A stretch of DNA of 64,000 bases from Halobacillus litoralis (GTDB lineage: Bacteria > Bacillota > Bacilli > Bacillales > Halobacillaceae), in contig NZ_CP129016.1 in assembly GCF_020524085.2 (NCBI RefSeq), positions 614,001 through 678,000 of the forward strand, read 5' to 3'. Shown here piece after piece: positions 48,864 through 58,287 of this stretch. Numbering within the stretch: the stretch's first letter is position 1; every line of letters starts with the position of its first letter. The position numbers and the translations under genes are program-made. The notes beneath the pieces were generated by a model. That model had not been told where the DNA came from. It saw nothing but the letters and a program-made list of their open reading frames with translations, and did not search any database.

Positions 48864-49906
48864 AAGGACCCCCTCCCTTCACCACGAGCAAGGTAAAGGA
48901 AAAATGGGACTCCAATACATGCCGTTATCGCTCCGACCGGTGTTTCATAAGGAGCGTTGACCAGCCTCGCCCCTATATCCGACAGCACGAGCAGCAAGCT
49001 TCCGAGCACTGCCGAGACGGGGATAATCAGCCTGTAGTCAGATCCCACGAAAAAACGAGCGACGTGAGGAATAACAAGACCGATGAAACCGACTGTCCCA
49101 GCAACAGAAACAGCCGCGCCAGTTAAAACGAAAACAACGATGACGCCGAGAGCTTTAACAAGGAATGTATTTTGACCAAGGCCTTTAGAAACCTCATCCC
49201 CGAGACTTAAAATCGTAACAGATTTAGAAATTAAAACAGCCAAGGTCAACCCGACCGCTCCTGCGACCAGCAGGATTTGGACAGAAACCCAATCCGTTGC
49301 GGCTAATCCCCCGGCATACCAGAAGCTCATTTGTTTTGCTACCTGAAAGTGTAAAGAAATGGCCGATGAAAGAGAACTGAGCATACCACCGATAGCGACA
49401 CCAGCAAGAGCTAACTTTGCCGGTGTCAGACCACCTTTGGAAAAGGAGCCGACTGCAAAAACAAGAATGACCCCGAGCCCTGCGCCAACAAAAGCGGCAG
49501 CTGTCATTCCGATGTTACTGACGGCAGGGAAAAAGACGATCGTCAAAATTAAAGCAAACGCCGCACCGTGCGTGACCCCCATAATGGACGGAGAAGCAAG
49601 AGGGTTTCTCGTCAGACCCTGCATGACCGCACCCGACACAGCTAAAAACGCACCGACAAGGGCTCCTGCTATAGCCCGCGGCATGCGCAGTTCGCGAATG
49701 ACGGCATGGCTCGTTGACTCCGGAGCAAAAGCGAACATCGATTCCCAAACCGTACCAATGGAAATATCAGTCACTCCGACAGCAATCGATAAGGCCATCG
49801 TGACAGCTAATAGAATCATGCCGCCTGTAAATAGAAAGGCGGCACGCCATACTTTTCTCGTTACTTCATTCCACTCTTTATTTGCTTCTCTCGTTCGTTC
49901 TTCCAC
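48860..49906 (-). CDS. FecCD-type iron-siderophore ABC permease, subunit 1
   Basis: A 348-residue permease homologous to subunit 2: ELRMPRAIAGALVGAFLAVS, GAVMQGLTRNPLASPSIMGV, FIGLVIPHVARFFVGSDYRL. A hydrophilic 20-residue N-terminus precedes the first membrane segment. GTG 49906 has AGAGGG nine bases upstream. First gene of the minus-strand operon, divergent from the binding lipoprotein across a shared Fur box. Confidence 0.94.
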   Translation of the reverse strand: MEERTREANKEWNEVTRKVWRAAFLFTGGMILLAVTMALSIAVGVTDISIGTVWESMFAFAPESTSHAVIRELRMPRAIAGALVGAFLAVSGAVMQGLTRNPLASPSIMGVTHGAAFALILTIVFFPAVSNIGMTAAAFVGAGLGVILVFAVGSFSKGGLTPAKLALAGVAIGGMLSSLSSAISLHFQVAKQMSFWYAGGLAATDWVSVQILLVAGAVGLTLAVLISKSVTILSLGDEVSKGLGQNTFLVKALGVIVVFVLTGAAVSVAGTVGFIGLVIPHVARFFVGSDYRLIIPVSAVLGSLLLVLSDIGARLVNAPYETPVGAITACIGVPFFLYLARGEGRGSL

Positions 49907-49960
49907 AGCCAGCGACCCTCTCTACCTATGTATCTACTATAATGAATTGACACATCCAAT

Positions 49961-49979
49961 GATAATGATTATCATTATC
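49961..49979. promoter_or_regulatory. Fur box in the divergent iron-uptake promoter region
   Basis: GATAATGATTATCATTATC is a perfect inverted repeat matching the 19-base Fur consensus except at the central position. On the plus strand TTGACA-17-TATCAT places the -10 inside it. On the minus strand TTATCA-17-TTATAG puts the -35 next to it. One site can thus repress both directions when iron is plentiful. Confidence 0.95.
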
Positions 49980-50010
49980 TTATCACACATTTCTTAGGAG
50001 GAACAAATAA

Positions 50011-50976
50011 ATGTCGAAAAAAGTAACCCTTTACATAACCGGTTTACTGCTGCTCGTTCTATTAGCTACAGGATGCAGCAGTGACGGTGAAGATACATCA
50101 TCCACAAGTAACGAGTCTGATGAACCCACAAATGAGGAAACGAGCGAACGCACGCTTACACATGCGATGGGCGAGATTACCCTTGAAGAGAAGCCTGAGC
50201 GCATTCTTGCTCCTTATTTAGAAGATTCACTTGTGGCTTTAGGAGAAAAGCCCGTCGCCCAATGGTCCATCGGTGAAACGGTTCTGAATTATTTGCAGCC
50301 ACAGCTTGAAGGCGTACCGAAAGTCGGCTGGGATCTCCCTGTGGAACAAGCCATTGAACAAAACCCTGATCTCATTATTTTTAGTGCCCCTTCCGCTTTA
50401 CAGAACGGAAGCTACGAAGACTATTCCAGCATTGCTAAAACGTACGTGTTCGATGAGGAAACAGGTGCCGATTGGAGGAAACAGCTGACAACGATGGGAG
50501 AAATCCTGAACAAACAGGACGAAGCGGAACAAGTGCTGTCAGACTTTGACCAAAAAGTAGAAGAAGCCTCTGCAACAATCAAAGAAAACATCGGGGATGA
50601 ATCCGTCGCGTTTGTCTGGACGATGGGCGAGCAGTTCTATGTTTTTGATGAAAACCGTTATGGCGCAGAAATTTTCTACAATGAAATGGGAATCGCTAAA
50701 CCGGAATTCCTGCAAAGTCTTCCTGAAGAAGGCGAACAATGGAATCCTGTTGCTCTTGAAAAACTTGGGGAGTTGGATGCGGATCACGTATTCCTCATCG
50801 GGAATGAAGGCGAGCCTGGCTTCGAAATTCTTGAAAACAGCTCCGTATGGCAGAACACCCCTGCTTCTCAAAACGGTCAGGTGTACGAGGTAAACGATCC
50901 GAGTCACTGGACGATTGACGGTGTAATCGCCCATGAGATGAGTATCGATCAAATGGTAGACACGTTAAGTAAATAG
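50011..50976 (+). CDS. Iron-siderophore ABC transporter substrate-binding lipoprotein
   Basis: A 321-residue lipoprotein: signal with lipobox LATGC (about Cys 23), a Ser/Thr/Glu-rich linker, then a class III binding-protein fold: LTHAMGEITLEEKPERILAP, QAIEQNPDLIIFSAP, and KLGELDADHVFLIGNEGEPG. It catches a ferric siderophore or similar chelate outside the membrane and delivers it to the FecCD pair encoded divergently. TTAGGAGG precedes ATG 50011. Fur-controlled. Confidence 0.94.
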   Translation: MSKKVTLYITGLLLLVLLATGCSSDGEDTSSTSNESDEPTNEETSERTLTHAMGEITLEEKPERILAPYLEDSLVALGEKPVAQWSIGETVLNYLQPQLEGVPKVGWDLPVEQAIEQNPDLIIFSAPSALQNGSYEDYSSIAKTYVFDEETGADWRKQLTTMGEILNKQDEAEQVLSDFDQKVEEASATIKENIGDESVAFVWTMGEQFYVFDENRYGAEIFYNEMGIAKPEFLQSLPEEGEQWNPVALEKLGELDADHVFLIGNEGEPGFEILENSSVWQNTPASQNGQVYEVNDPSHWTIDGVIAHEMSIDQMVDTLSK

Positions 50977-50992
50977 AACGTAAAGATTCGCG

Positions 50993-51021
50993 CAAACTTC
51001 GTAAAGTTTGCGCGTTTTTTA
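50993..51021 (+). terminator. Terminator of the siderophore-binding protein gene
   Basis: CGCGCAAACTT pairs perfectly with AAGTTTGCGCG, followed by TTTTTT. Confidence 0.92.
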
Positions 51022-51038
51022 TTGTCTTTCCTTCCGCA

Positions 51039-51070
51039 ATATCGTATATTGATATCGGAATTCGATATAG
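51039..51070. promoter_or_regulatory. Candidate PadR operator
   Basis: ATATCG recurs in inverted orientation: ATATCGTATATTGATATCGG followed by AATTCGATAT. Nested AT-rich dyads directly upstream of a padR gene are the usual autoregulatory target of this family. It also overlaps the only place a promoter can lie. Confidence 0.45.
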
Positions 51071-51082
51071 GAGGTGCTTCCC

Positions 51083-51406
51083 GTGCTCAGAGATTTTTTC
51101 TTAGGATCAATTAAAATCCACATTCTCTATCACGCAAGCATTGAACCCATCTATGGAGCGTTTCTTATGGAAGAGCTTGCTTCCCACGGATATGACATCA
51201 GCCCAGGAACCCTCTATCCTACCCTGAAACAGCTCCACAAAGAGGAATTGCTTGAGAAATACGAAGAAAAAGTGGAAGGAAAGATTAGAAAATATTACGT
51301 CATTACGGATAAAGGCAGAGAAGTGCTTGCTGAAGGTAGAGAACAAGTCCGTGAACTGGCGGAAGAAATACTAGGAAAAGATTGGAGGAATTTCGATCAT
51401 GAGTAA
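51083..51406 (+). CDS. PadR family transcriptional regulator
   Basis: A 107-residue winged-helix repressor of the short PadR-s2 type: IYGAFLMEELASHGYDISPG, TLYPTLKQLHKEELLEKYEE, then wing and dimerisation helix GRKYYVITDKG-like (KIRKYYVITDKGREVLAEGR). GTG 51083 is preferred: AGGAGGTG lies six bases upstream, while GTG 51074 is part of that site. It overlaps the chromate transporter remnant by eight bases, so it probably controlled it. Confidence 0.9.
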   Translation: MLRDFFLGSIKIHILYHASIEPIYGAFLMEELASHGYDISPGTLYPTLKQLHKEELLEKYEEKVEGKIRKYYVITDKGREVLAEGREQVRELAEEILGKDWRNFDHE

Positions 51407-52579
51407 ACCAAAAGGTTCTCTCTTGGAAATATTTAAAGCATCAACAAAGCTTGGGTTTACTTCATTCGGTGGTCCTGTGGCCCACCTGGCTTACTTCAAG
51501 GATGAGTATATCGATAGAAAAAAATGGCTCGATGATAAAACATATGCGGACATCATCGCCCTGTGCCAATTTCTCCCTGGACCCGCGAGCAGTCAGGTTG
51601 GAATTGCCATTGGTATGCTACGTGGTGGATTGCTCGGCGGAATCATCTCTTGGATCGGTTTTACGGTACCATCGATTATCGTTCTCGTTCTTTTTGCTCT
51701 GTTATATCAATCGTTCGATCTCGCAGATGCGAACTTTATTCACAGCTTGAAGGTCGTAGCAGCAGCTGTCGTCCTGCATGCATTGATTGGTCTTGGAAAA
51801 AAAGCTGACGCCGGATCGTCCTCGGATTGCCATAGCGTTGGTGTCCGCCCTTATATTACTTCTTTATCCATCTGCCTGGATGCAGTTATTAATCATTCTC
51901 GCTGCTGGGTTATTCGGTTGGAAAATGTTTTCAAGTATGGTGGAATCTAAAATCCAGCCCTTCCCTGTGACGTTTTCGAAAAAAAGTCGGTGTCGCTTCT
52001 CTAGGCGTATTGGTCGCTCTTCTTGCCTTTTTACCGATTCTTGCAAGAAACACCGAAAGCATGCTGATTCAACTATTCGATACGTTCTTCCGTGTCGGTT
52101 CCCTCGTATTTGGCGGCGGTCATGTCGTCTTACCGATGCTTGAACGTGAAGTGGTACCGACCGGATGGCTGACGGCGAATGAATTCCTTGCTGGTTATGG
52201 AATGGCACAAGCGGTTCCGGGACCATTGTTCACATTCTCAAGTTACCTCGGAACAATGATTGATGGTATTGCAGGGGCCATCGTGGCAACCGCAGGTATT
52301 TTCCTGCCCTCCTTCTTGTTTTTGATAGCCGCTCTGCCATTTTTGAATGAATTAAGGAAGCGTCCAGCTTTCTAGGGCGTCCTTACAGGAGTGAACGCAA
52401 GTGTTGTCGGCATTCTACTTGCTGCTTTTTATGATCCTGTGTTGAAAAGTTCAATTATAGATGGAGCCGACTTTGCTCTTGCTGCCATTCTTTTCGCTCT
52501 TTTACACTTCTTCAAAGTCCCAGCCTGAGCCATCGTTTTGATTGGTGTCGGTGCCGGCGTCATTTTGAATTTATTGTAA
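51399..52579 (+). pseudogene. chrA: Chromate transporter ChrA, broken
   Basis: Conceptual translation in three frames gives a full-length two-domain CHR transporter. Frame 1 runs from ATG 51399 (SKPKGSLLEIFKASTKLGFT, SFGGPVAHLAYF, LCQFLPGPASSQVG). The frame shifts at an A7 run (51797-51803) and again at a second A7 run (51979-51985), each one base too long. The second domain (SLVFGGGHVVLPMLEREVV, YGMAQAVPGPLFTFSSYLG) then meets in-frame TAG at 52373 and TGA at 52526 (where the family has Trp) before the natural TAA. ChrA proteins export chromate. With four lesions this copy is very likely inactive. Confidence 0.88.
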
Positions 52580-52580
52580 G

Positions 52581-52628
52581 AAAACAGGCGCAAAAGCCCC
52601 CTTTTGTGCCTGTTTCTTTGTTTTTTTG
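52581..52628 (+). terminator. Terminator after the chrA remnant
   Basis: AAACAGGCGCAAAAG pairs with CTTTTGTGCCTGTTT (one mismatch) and is followed by CTTTGTTTTTTT. Confidence 0.88.
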
Positions 52629-52708
52629 TAAAATTTACGCTTCAAATGCAGGAAGTTCGTTATAATAGTCGAACTTTATCAAAATATGACAACTATGGAG
52701 GTTTTTCA

Positions 52709-55504
52709 ATGGCTGAAGAACAAACTAGATATTCTCGTCTCGCACAAATCACACAGCTCATCAATACCGAGCATGATTTACGCGATGTATTAGAACACGT
52801 GGTCACAGCCATATCTGAAGAAATTATGCGGTGCGATTCTGTCGGCATTTATCTGCCGCGAGAGGATGGTACTTATCAAGGCTATGTCGGAAAACCGGCC
52901 TTGATCAATGGAATGACACTTGATATGCACATCGTTGACCCGGAGTATGACCTCCTCGCTAAAGAGGTCATCGAAACAAGAAAAACCATATACATACCGG
53001 ATACATCCAAGGATGATCGTCCAGATCAACGGGCTATACAAGCGTTTAAAATTAATTCACTGCTCGTCGCACCGATTTCTTATGAAAATGAGCTTTACGG
53101 CCTCGTGTTTTTGTTTGATTATGGGACACCAATGAATTTGACAGAATCAGAAATCGAATCCGTGAAAGCATACGTCAATATGGCCGCTGTTGCGATCAGA
53201 AATGCAAACAATCTGACACGTAAAGAGAAATTGATCAGCGAAAAGCAACTGCTGCTCAATGTCACCCGTGACCTTTCCTTATGTTCCTCTTTACAAGAAG
53301 CGCTGGACAAATGCTTCTATTATTTAGGACAAGTCCTCGATAATCCGAATATTGGGGCCCACTTCATTGACCCCATTGCAGAATACAAATTAAAGCCTGC
53401 CAGCCTCAGTAAAGAAAGTGAGTGGACAGAAGAAGATTGGAAAGAAACCCATCAGAAAGCCCAGTTTAACCATAGGGAGGATCCTGTTTTTCAAGAAGTG
53501 ATTAATACGAAGACATCCATTCTAGTCCCGGATGTTTTTGAAGATCACCGGACGAACAAGGAGATCTGCGAAAAGTTTGGAATGAAAAGCTTATATATGA
53601 TTCCTCTCGTCTCGCTTGGAGAAGTGCTTGGTGCGATTGCCATCGTGAACTTGAAAGAATCCGGTCAAGTCTACTCCGACTCTGCCCGACAATTGGCTGA
53701 ATCGATTGTAGATACAACCGCTCCCGTCCTTTTCAACCTGCTCTATATGGAGAAGCAGGAAATGATTATACAGGACCGCACATCGGAATTGATTGAGAAG
53801 AATGATGAGCTGGAAGAAGCCATTTCTGAACTGACCCAGATCAGTCGCGAAAAAGACTTGATTCTGAATTCTGCGGGAGAAGGAATTTTCGGAATTGACC
53901 TGGATGGGCATATCACCTTCGCCAATCCTTCCGCAACCGAGTTGTTGGGTTATGATAATGAGAAAGAAATCATAGGCGCTCCTTATTTCCATATCTTCGA
54001 TGATCAAAAAACATTCTTGGAACATTACGAACAAAAGGACGGGCATACAGATAAAGATCACTTTTTCTTTAAAAAGTCCGGGGGTACTTTCCCCGTGGAA
54101 TACGTCATCACTCCTAAATTGGAGAACGACCTTACCACGGGTTATGTCGTCACTTTTAAAGATGTAACCACGAGAAAACAAATGGAAGAAAAAATTAAAT
54201 ACCACGCTTATTATGACAGCGTCACCAATGTACCGAACCGTGTGCTGTTCCGGGATCGACTCAATCAAGCTCTTCAATATGCGGAACTGACAGATAAACC
54301 GATCGCCATTCTTTTCCTTGATCTTGATCGCTTCAAGAAAATCAATGATACATTCGGCCATAGTTTCGGGGACAAGGTCCTGCTGAATGTGGCAGAACGT
54401 CTCCAAAAAGCAGTCCCCAACGGAGCGACCGTCTCAAGACAAGGCGGGGACGAGTTTATCATTCTCCTTCCGACGATCGAGCGGGAAGAAGGAGCCGTGA
54501 AATGTGCGAATAGAATACTTGAAGCCTTCAATGCTCCTTTTGTGATCGGGGATCATGAAATATCCATCAAAACAAGTATCGGGATCAGTCTTTACCCTAA
54601 GAACGGGGACACAGCTGAGACGTTGATTAAACATGCGGATGTCGCGATGTACAAAGCAAAAGACCTGGCTGGTAATCAATATCAGCTATTTTCACCAGAA
54701 ATTGAGAGCCGAACTTTTGAACAGATTCAGCTTGAGAATGACCTTTTCAAAGCATTACAAAAAAATGATGAATTTGAACTGTATTATCAACCAAAATTTG
54801 ATGTACGCACAGATAAGCTCATTGGTATGGAGTCGCTGATCCGGTGGAATCACCCACAGCTCGGCACCCTCCCTCCCGGCCACTTCATTCCTCTCGCAGA
54901 GGAAACCGGCCTTATTACAAATCTTGGAGAATGGGTCATACGAGAAGCTTGTCAGCAAATGAAACAATGGGTTACTTCCGGTTATTCGGAATTGATCGTA
55001 TCCGCTAATTTATCTCCTCAACAATTCAATCAACAGAATCTTGTGCTTAAGGTGGCTGAGATATTAGAAGAAACCGCCCTACCTGCTAAGCACCTTGAGC
55101 TTGAACTAACGGAGAATTTAATCATTCATAATACGGAGCACACATTAAAAACGATCAGCCAATTAAAAGAACTCGGTGTCCAAATTTCCATTGATGATTT
55201 CGGAACCGGCTATTCTTCCCTTGGCTATTTAAAAGATTTCCCTGTCGATACATTAAAAATCGACAAATCTTTCATTAATGATGTGACAACAAATCGGAAC
55301 AATGCGGCCATTACTAAAACCATCATTACCCTTGCTGACAGCCTGCAGCTCAACGTGATTGCAGAAGGGGTTGAAAAAGCTGATCAGGCCGCTTTCCTTG
55401 CAGAGCATGGGTGCCATTGGATCCAAGGATTTTATTACAGTCATCCGCTACAAGCGGAAACATTTCAAGATCACTTTCTAAAATCATTCATAAAAAGGGG
55501 ATAA
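52709..55504 (+). CDS. Cyclic di-GMP enzyme with GAF-GAF-PAS-GGDEF-EAL
   Basis: A 931-residue soluble signalling protein: GAF (about residues 20-165), second GAF (about 200-365), a coiled coil, PAS (about 385-500, SAGEGIFGIDLDGHITFANP), GGDEF (about 520-670) and EAL (about 690-925). The cyclase motif is intact (SRQGGDEFIIL); no RxxD inhibitory site precedes it. The phosphodiesterase motif is ESLIRW, with ELTENLI, SIDDFGTGYSSLGYLK and DTLKIDKSFI present, so both activities are possible. It may balance c-di-GMP in response to a GAF ligand. GGAGG seven bases before ATG 52709. Confidence 0.93.
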   Translation: MAEEQTRYSRLAQITQLINTEHDLRDVLEHVVTAISEEIMRCDSVGIYLPREDGTYQGYVGKPALINGMTLDMHIVDPEYDLLAKEVIETRKTIYIPDTSKDDRPDQRAIQAFKINSLLVAPISYENELYGLVFLFDYGTPMNLTESEIESVKAYVNMAAVAIRNANNLTRKEKLISEKQLLLNVTRDLSLCSSLQEALDKCFYYLGQVLDNPNIGAHFIDPIAEYKLKPASLSKESEWTEEDWKETHQKAQFNHREDPVFQEVINTKTSILVPDVFEDHRTNKEICEKFGMKSLYMIPLVSLGEVLGAIAIVNLKESGQVYSDSARQLAESIVDTTAPVLFNLLYMEKQEMIIQDRTSELIEKNDELEEAISELTQISREKDLILNSAGEGIFGIDLDGHITFANPSATELLGYDNEKEIIGAPYFHIFDDQKTFLEHYEQKDGHTDKDHFFFKKSGGTFPVEYVITPKLENDLTTGYVVTFKDVTTRKQMEEKIKYHAYYDSVTNVPNRVLFRDRLNQALQYAELTDKPIAILFLDLDRFKKINDTFGHSFGDKVLLNVAERLQKAVPNGATVSRQGGDEFIILLPTIEREEGAVKCANRILEAFNAPFVIGDHEISIKTSIGISLYPKNGDTAETLIKHADVAMYKAKDLAGNQYQLFSPEIESRTFEQIQLENDLFKALQKNDEFELYYQPKFDVRTDKLIGMESLIRWNHPQLGTLPPGHFIPLAEETGLITNLGEWVIREACQQMKQWVTSGYSELIVSANLSPQQFNQQNLVLKVAEILEETALPAKHLELELTENLIIHNTEHTLKTISQLKELGVQISIDDFGTGYSSLGYLKDFPVDTLKIDKSFINDVTTNRNNAAITKTIITLADSLQLNVIAEGVEKADQAAFLAEHGCHWIQGFYYSHPLQAETFQDHFLKSFIKRG

Positions 55505-55508
55505 GACT

Positions 55509-57144
55509 ATGAAATCTGTTCGCGCTGTGTTGGATTACTTTGTTGCTGGAGAGGTATCTTATATATTCGGAATACCCGCAGGGTCTGTGAATGCTTTTTT
55601 TTGATGAACTTTACGACACTCCTTCGATCACACCGATCGTGACCAAACATGAAGGAGCCGCGTCTTATATGGCAACTGCTTATGCAAAGTATTCAAACTC
55701 CCTCAGTGTTTGTATCGGAAGCAGTGGACCAGGAGGAACAAATCTTGTGACAGGGGCAGCCAATGCAATGCGTGAACATCTCCCTGTGCTATTTTTGACA
55801 GGAGCGGTTCCTGTAGACACTGTTGGTTTGAACGCTTCTCAAGAATTACATGCCGACCCGCTTTACCACTCTGTTACGAAATACAGTCAGAGAGTCGACC
55901 GTGCAGAAGACCTGCTTCCGGAAATTCATAAAGCCGTAGAGATCGCTATGACAGGAGTCCCTGGTCCCGTCCACATCGCCATGCCGATTGATGTTCAACT
56001 GACCGATATTCTAGAACCAGCCATTCCGACATTCCCCCAACGAACGCCATTGCTTCCAACAGATGAAGTTGTCTTGGAAACAGCCAAGACACTCGCATCA
56101 AGTGAAAGTGGCTTCCTATTCGTAGGACAAGGGATTCGCGGGGCTGTGGATGATGTTCTTGAACTGGCCGAAACCTTAAACTGGCCGATTGTCACAAGTC
56201 CTCAAGCCAAAGGGTTCATACCAGACAACCACCCTTTGAAGAGAGGAATCTTCGGTTTTGCCGGACATGAAGAGGCTTCCGATCTAATTAATCATGGAAA
56301 AGAAGAAACGGTGCTTGTGCTCGGATCAAGTCTTGGGGAAACAGCCACGAACAATTGGAACCCAAATATCACAAAGAACCGGACATTTATTCAAGTGGAT
56401 TATGATGCGACCGTTTTCAACAGAAAATACCCCGTCGACCAGCCGCTTCATGGAGACATCGATGTAACGGTTTCTTCTTTAATCACAGCCTTAAACGGGT
56501 TAGGCGTTAAGCGGGCACCCCTCCCTGCTTTGGATCACGCAGTTCCAGACGTTACCGAAGAGTTTAATTCGCAAAACGTCTTATGGTCCTTGCAGGAAAA
56601 GCTTCCTGAGGATACTCGTTTCACAATCGACATCGGTGAATTTATGGCATACGTCGTCCACTATATGAGGGTGAAAAGTGAAGATTCCTTTGATATCAAC
56701 GTTCATTTTGGAGCGATGGGAAGTGGAATCGGAAGTGCCATCGGAGCAAAACTTGCAGACCCAGAACGTCCAACCGTAAGCATTACAGGGGACGGCTGTT
56801 TCTTCATGCACGGCATGGAACTTCTGACAGCGAAAGAATATGACATCCCTGTTCTATTTATCGTCATGAACAACTCAAGACTCGGCATGGTTCATCATGG
56901 ACATACACTTCAATACAAACGCGCCCATAAGCGCTTTGGACAAGAAGAAGTCAACATCTCCCAGATGGCGGCATCACTCGGGGTGCCAAATGCACGCATT
57001 GAATCCATGGAAGATCTCAATGACGAGAACTTATTAGCGATACTAAACACCGAAGGGCCTGCCGTCTTGGAAGTAGCTCTCGTCGATGACAACGTTCCTC
57101 CTATGGGCGACCGCGTAAAATTCCTATCTTCGTTCGGAAAATAA
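55509..57144 (+). pseudogene. Acetolactate-synthase-like ThDP enzyme, frameshifted near its start
   Basis: ATG 55509 has AAAGGGG eight bases upstream and reads MKSVRAVLDYFVAGEVSYIF, then GIPAGSVNAFF, stopping at TGA just after a T8 run (55595-55602). Removing one T joins it to the long frame (open from 55591, 517 residues): FDELYDTPSITPIVTKHEGA. The rest is a complete thiamine-diphosphate enzyme of the acetolactate synthase/IlvB superfamily (catalytic Glu in KHEGAA, GSSGPGGTNLVTGAA, ThDP motif ITGDGCFFMHGMELLTAKEY). The true reaction is uncertain. The frameshift may be real or a sequencing error; without it the protein has about 545 residues. Confidence 0.8.
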
Positions 57145-57237
57145 ATGTGACTGATCAACGAACTTTATAGAAAAGCATTGAAACTTCATGACGCCCTCTT
57201 TATGATGAAACTATCAATATGAAGAGGGTGCCTTTTT

Positions 57238-57711
57238 ATGAAAAAAACTTTATTCCTAATCCTTACACTTTTGATCGGTACCGCGCTATCCGGATGCTCT
57301 TCGGAATCCGAAGAGGAAGCACATATCGAACACGTTAATGGCGACATTAGAGAAGAGACCGCCTCTGTGACGACACTTCCATCATTCATGGATGAGAAAC
57401 CACAGGAAATGCACGACATCTATATGGCTGCCGCCCAGAGCCAAGAGTTGCTTGAGAATATCCCTTGCTACTGCGGATGCGGGGAGAGTGTAGGACACCG
57501 GGACAACTATGACTGCTTTGTAAACAAAACCAATGGAGATGGCAGCATTGTCTGGGATGACCACGGCACAAAATGCGGTGTTTGTATGGAGATTGCCGCA
57601 CAATCGATCATTGATTATCAGGATGGCAAATCTATAAAAGAAATTCGTGAAAAGATCGACTCCACCTACGAAAATGGCTACGCAGAGCCAACACCAACGC
57701 CAGCTTTATAA
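57238..57711 (+). CDS. PCYCGC-motif lipoprotein
   Basis: A 157-residue predicted lipoprotein: MKKTLFLILTLLIGTALSGC, lipobox LSGC at Cys 20, an acidic linker, then the PCYCGCG motif (about residue 77-83). HRDNYDCFV and HGTKCGVCMEIA follow, seven cysteines in all, and probably bind a metal. PCYCGC proteins (PF13798-type) are common in Bacillaceae with unknown function, perhaps metal or sulfur handling outside the membrane. GAGGGTG precedes ATG 57238. Monocistronic. Confidence 0.87.
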   Translation: MKKTLFLILTLLIGTALSGCSSESEEEAHIEHVNGDIREETASVTTLPSFMDEKPQEMHDIYMAAAQSQELLENIPCYCGCGESVGHRDNYDCFVNKTNGDGSIVWDDHGTKCGVCMEIAAQSIIDYQDGKSIKEIREKIDSTYENGYAEPTPTPAL

Positions 57712-57714
57712 TTA

Positions 57715-57747
57715 AAAAAAGACCAGAAAACTCTGGTCTTTTTTTAA
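57715..57747. terminator. Bidirectional terminator between PCYCGC and VOC genes
   Basis: AAAAAAAGACCAGA pairs perfectly with TCTGGTCTTTTTTT across AAAC. Confidence 0.92.
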
Positions 57748-57776
57748 TTTCTCTATGATCCCATTACAATTCCCTT

Positions 57777-58157
57777 TTACTTATTTTCCATGACAGCAAA
57801 GTACTGATCTTCATTGTCCGCAAAGTTAAATACCCGGCCCGTCGGCATTTGAACAATTTCTCCTACGGTCACTTTTTTATTTAACAACTCCCGATGAAGC
57901 TGCTCAAAATGATCCGTGAAAAACATTAAGGAAGGTGGATCAAGGTTGAGGTCTGGAGACATCTTTGCAACCACATCTTTATTGTGAAGGACAATGGATG
58001 TTTCCACACCCTCCTTGGGAGCAACCTCAATCCATCTCATCCCTTCCCCATTATTCTCTTCGGAAATCACCACGAACCCTAGTTTCTCTGTCCAAAAATT
58101 TACGGCTTCATCCTGGTCCTTCACATACACCATAATTTGACCTACTTTATTAAGCAC
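57777..58157 (-). CDS. VOC family protein (glyoxalase/bleomycin-resistance fold)
   Basis: A 126-residue protein of the vicinal-oxygen-chelate fold: strand-helix-strand repeats VGQIMVYVKDQDEAVNFWTE, KLGFVVISEE, and the second half SLMFFTDHFEQLHRELLNKK. Metal ligands of true glyoxalases are not all obvious (Glu in FAVMEN may be one), so it may bind rather than convert a small molecule. GTG 58157 has GGGAG nine bases upstream. The 130 bases up to TauE show no other feature. Confidence 0.85.
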   Translation of the reverse strand: MLNKVGQIMVYVKDQDEAVNFWTEKLGFVVISEENNGEGMRWIEVAPKEGVETSIVLHNKDVVAKMSPDLNLDPPSLMFFTDHFEQLHRELLNKKVTVGEIVQMPTGRVFNFADNEDQYFAVMENK

Positions 58158-58287
58158 AATTCTTCACTCCCTACCAGTGATACGTAACTATTCGCTAGTT
58201 GGAGTGGGAAATCCTCTTATTATAGGAGTTCTAGTCGATGTCTCCCTCCATTTTGGATTTTGCAGAGGTACTTTCAGCAGACCATTT

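Noticed and set aside
51797..51985. Programmed ribosomal frameshifting at the two A7 tracts of chrA
   Set aside because: The needed shift is +1, not the classical -1 at A AAA AAG, and downstream stop codons would still truncate the product.
53591..54406. A 271-codon frame antisense to the GGDEF-EAL gene
   Set aside because: Falls inside intact PAS and GGDEF coding sequence in the other strand.
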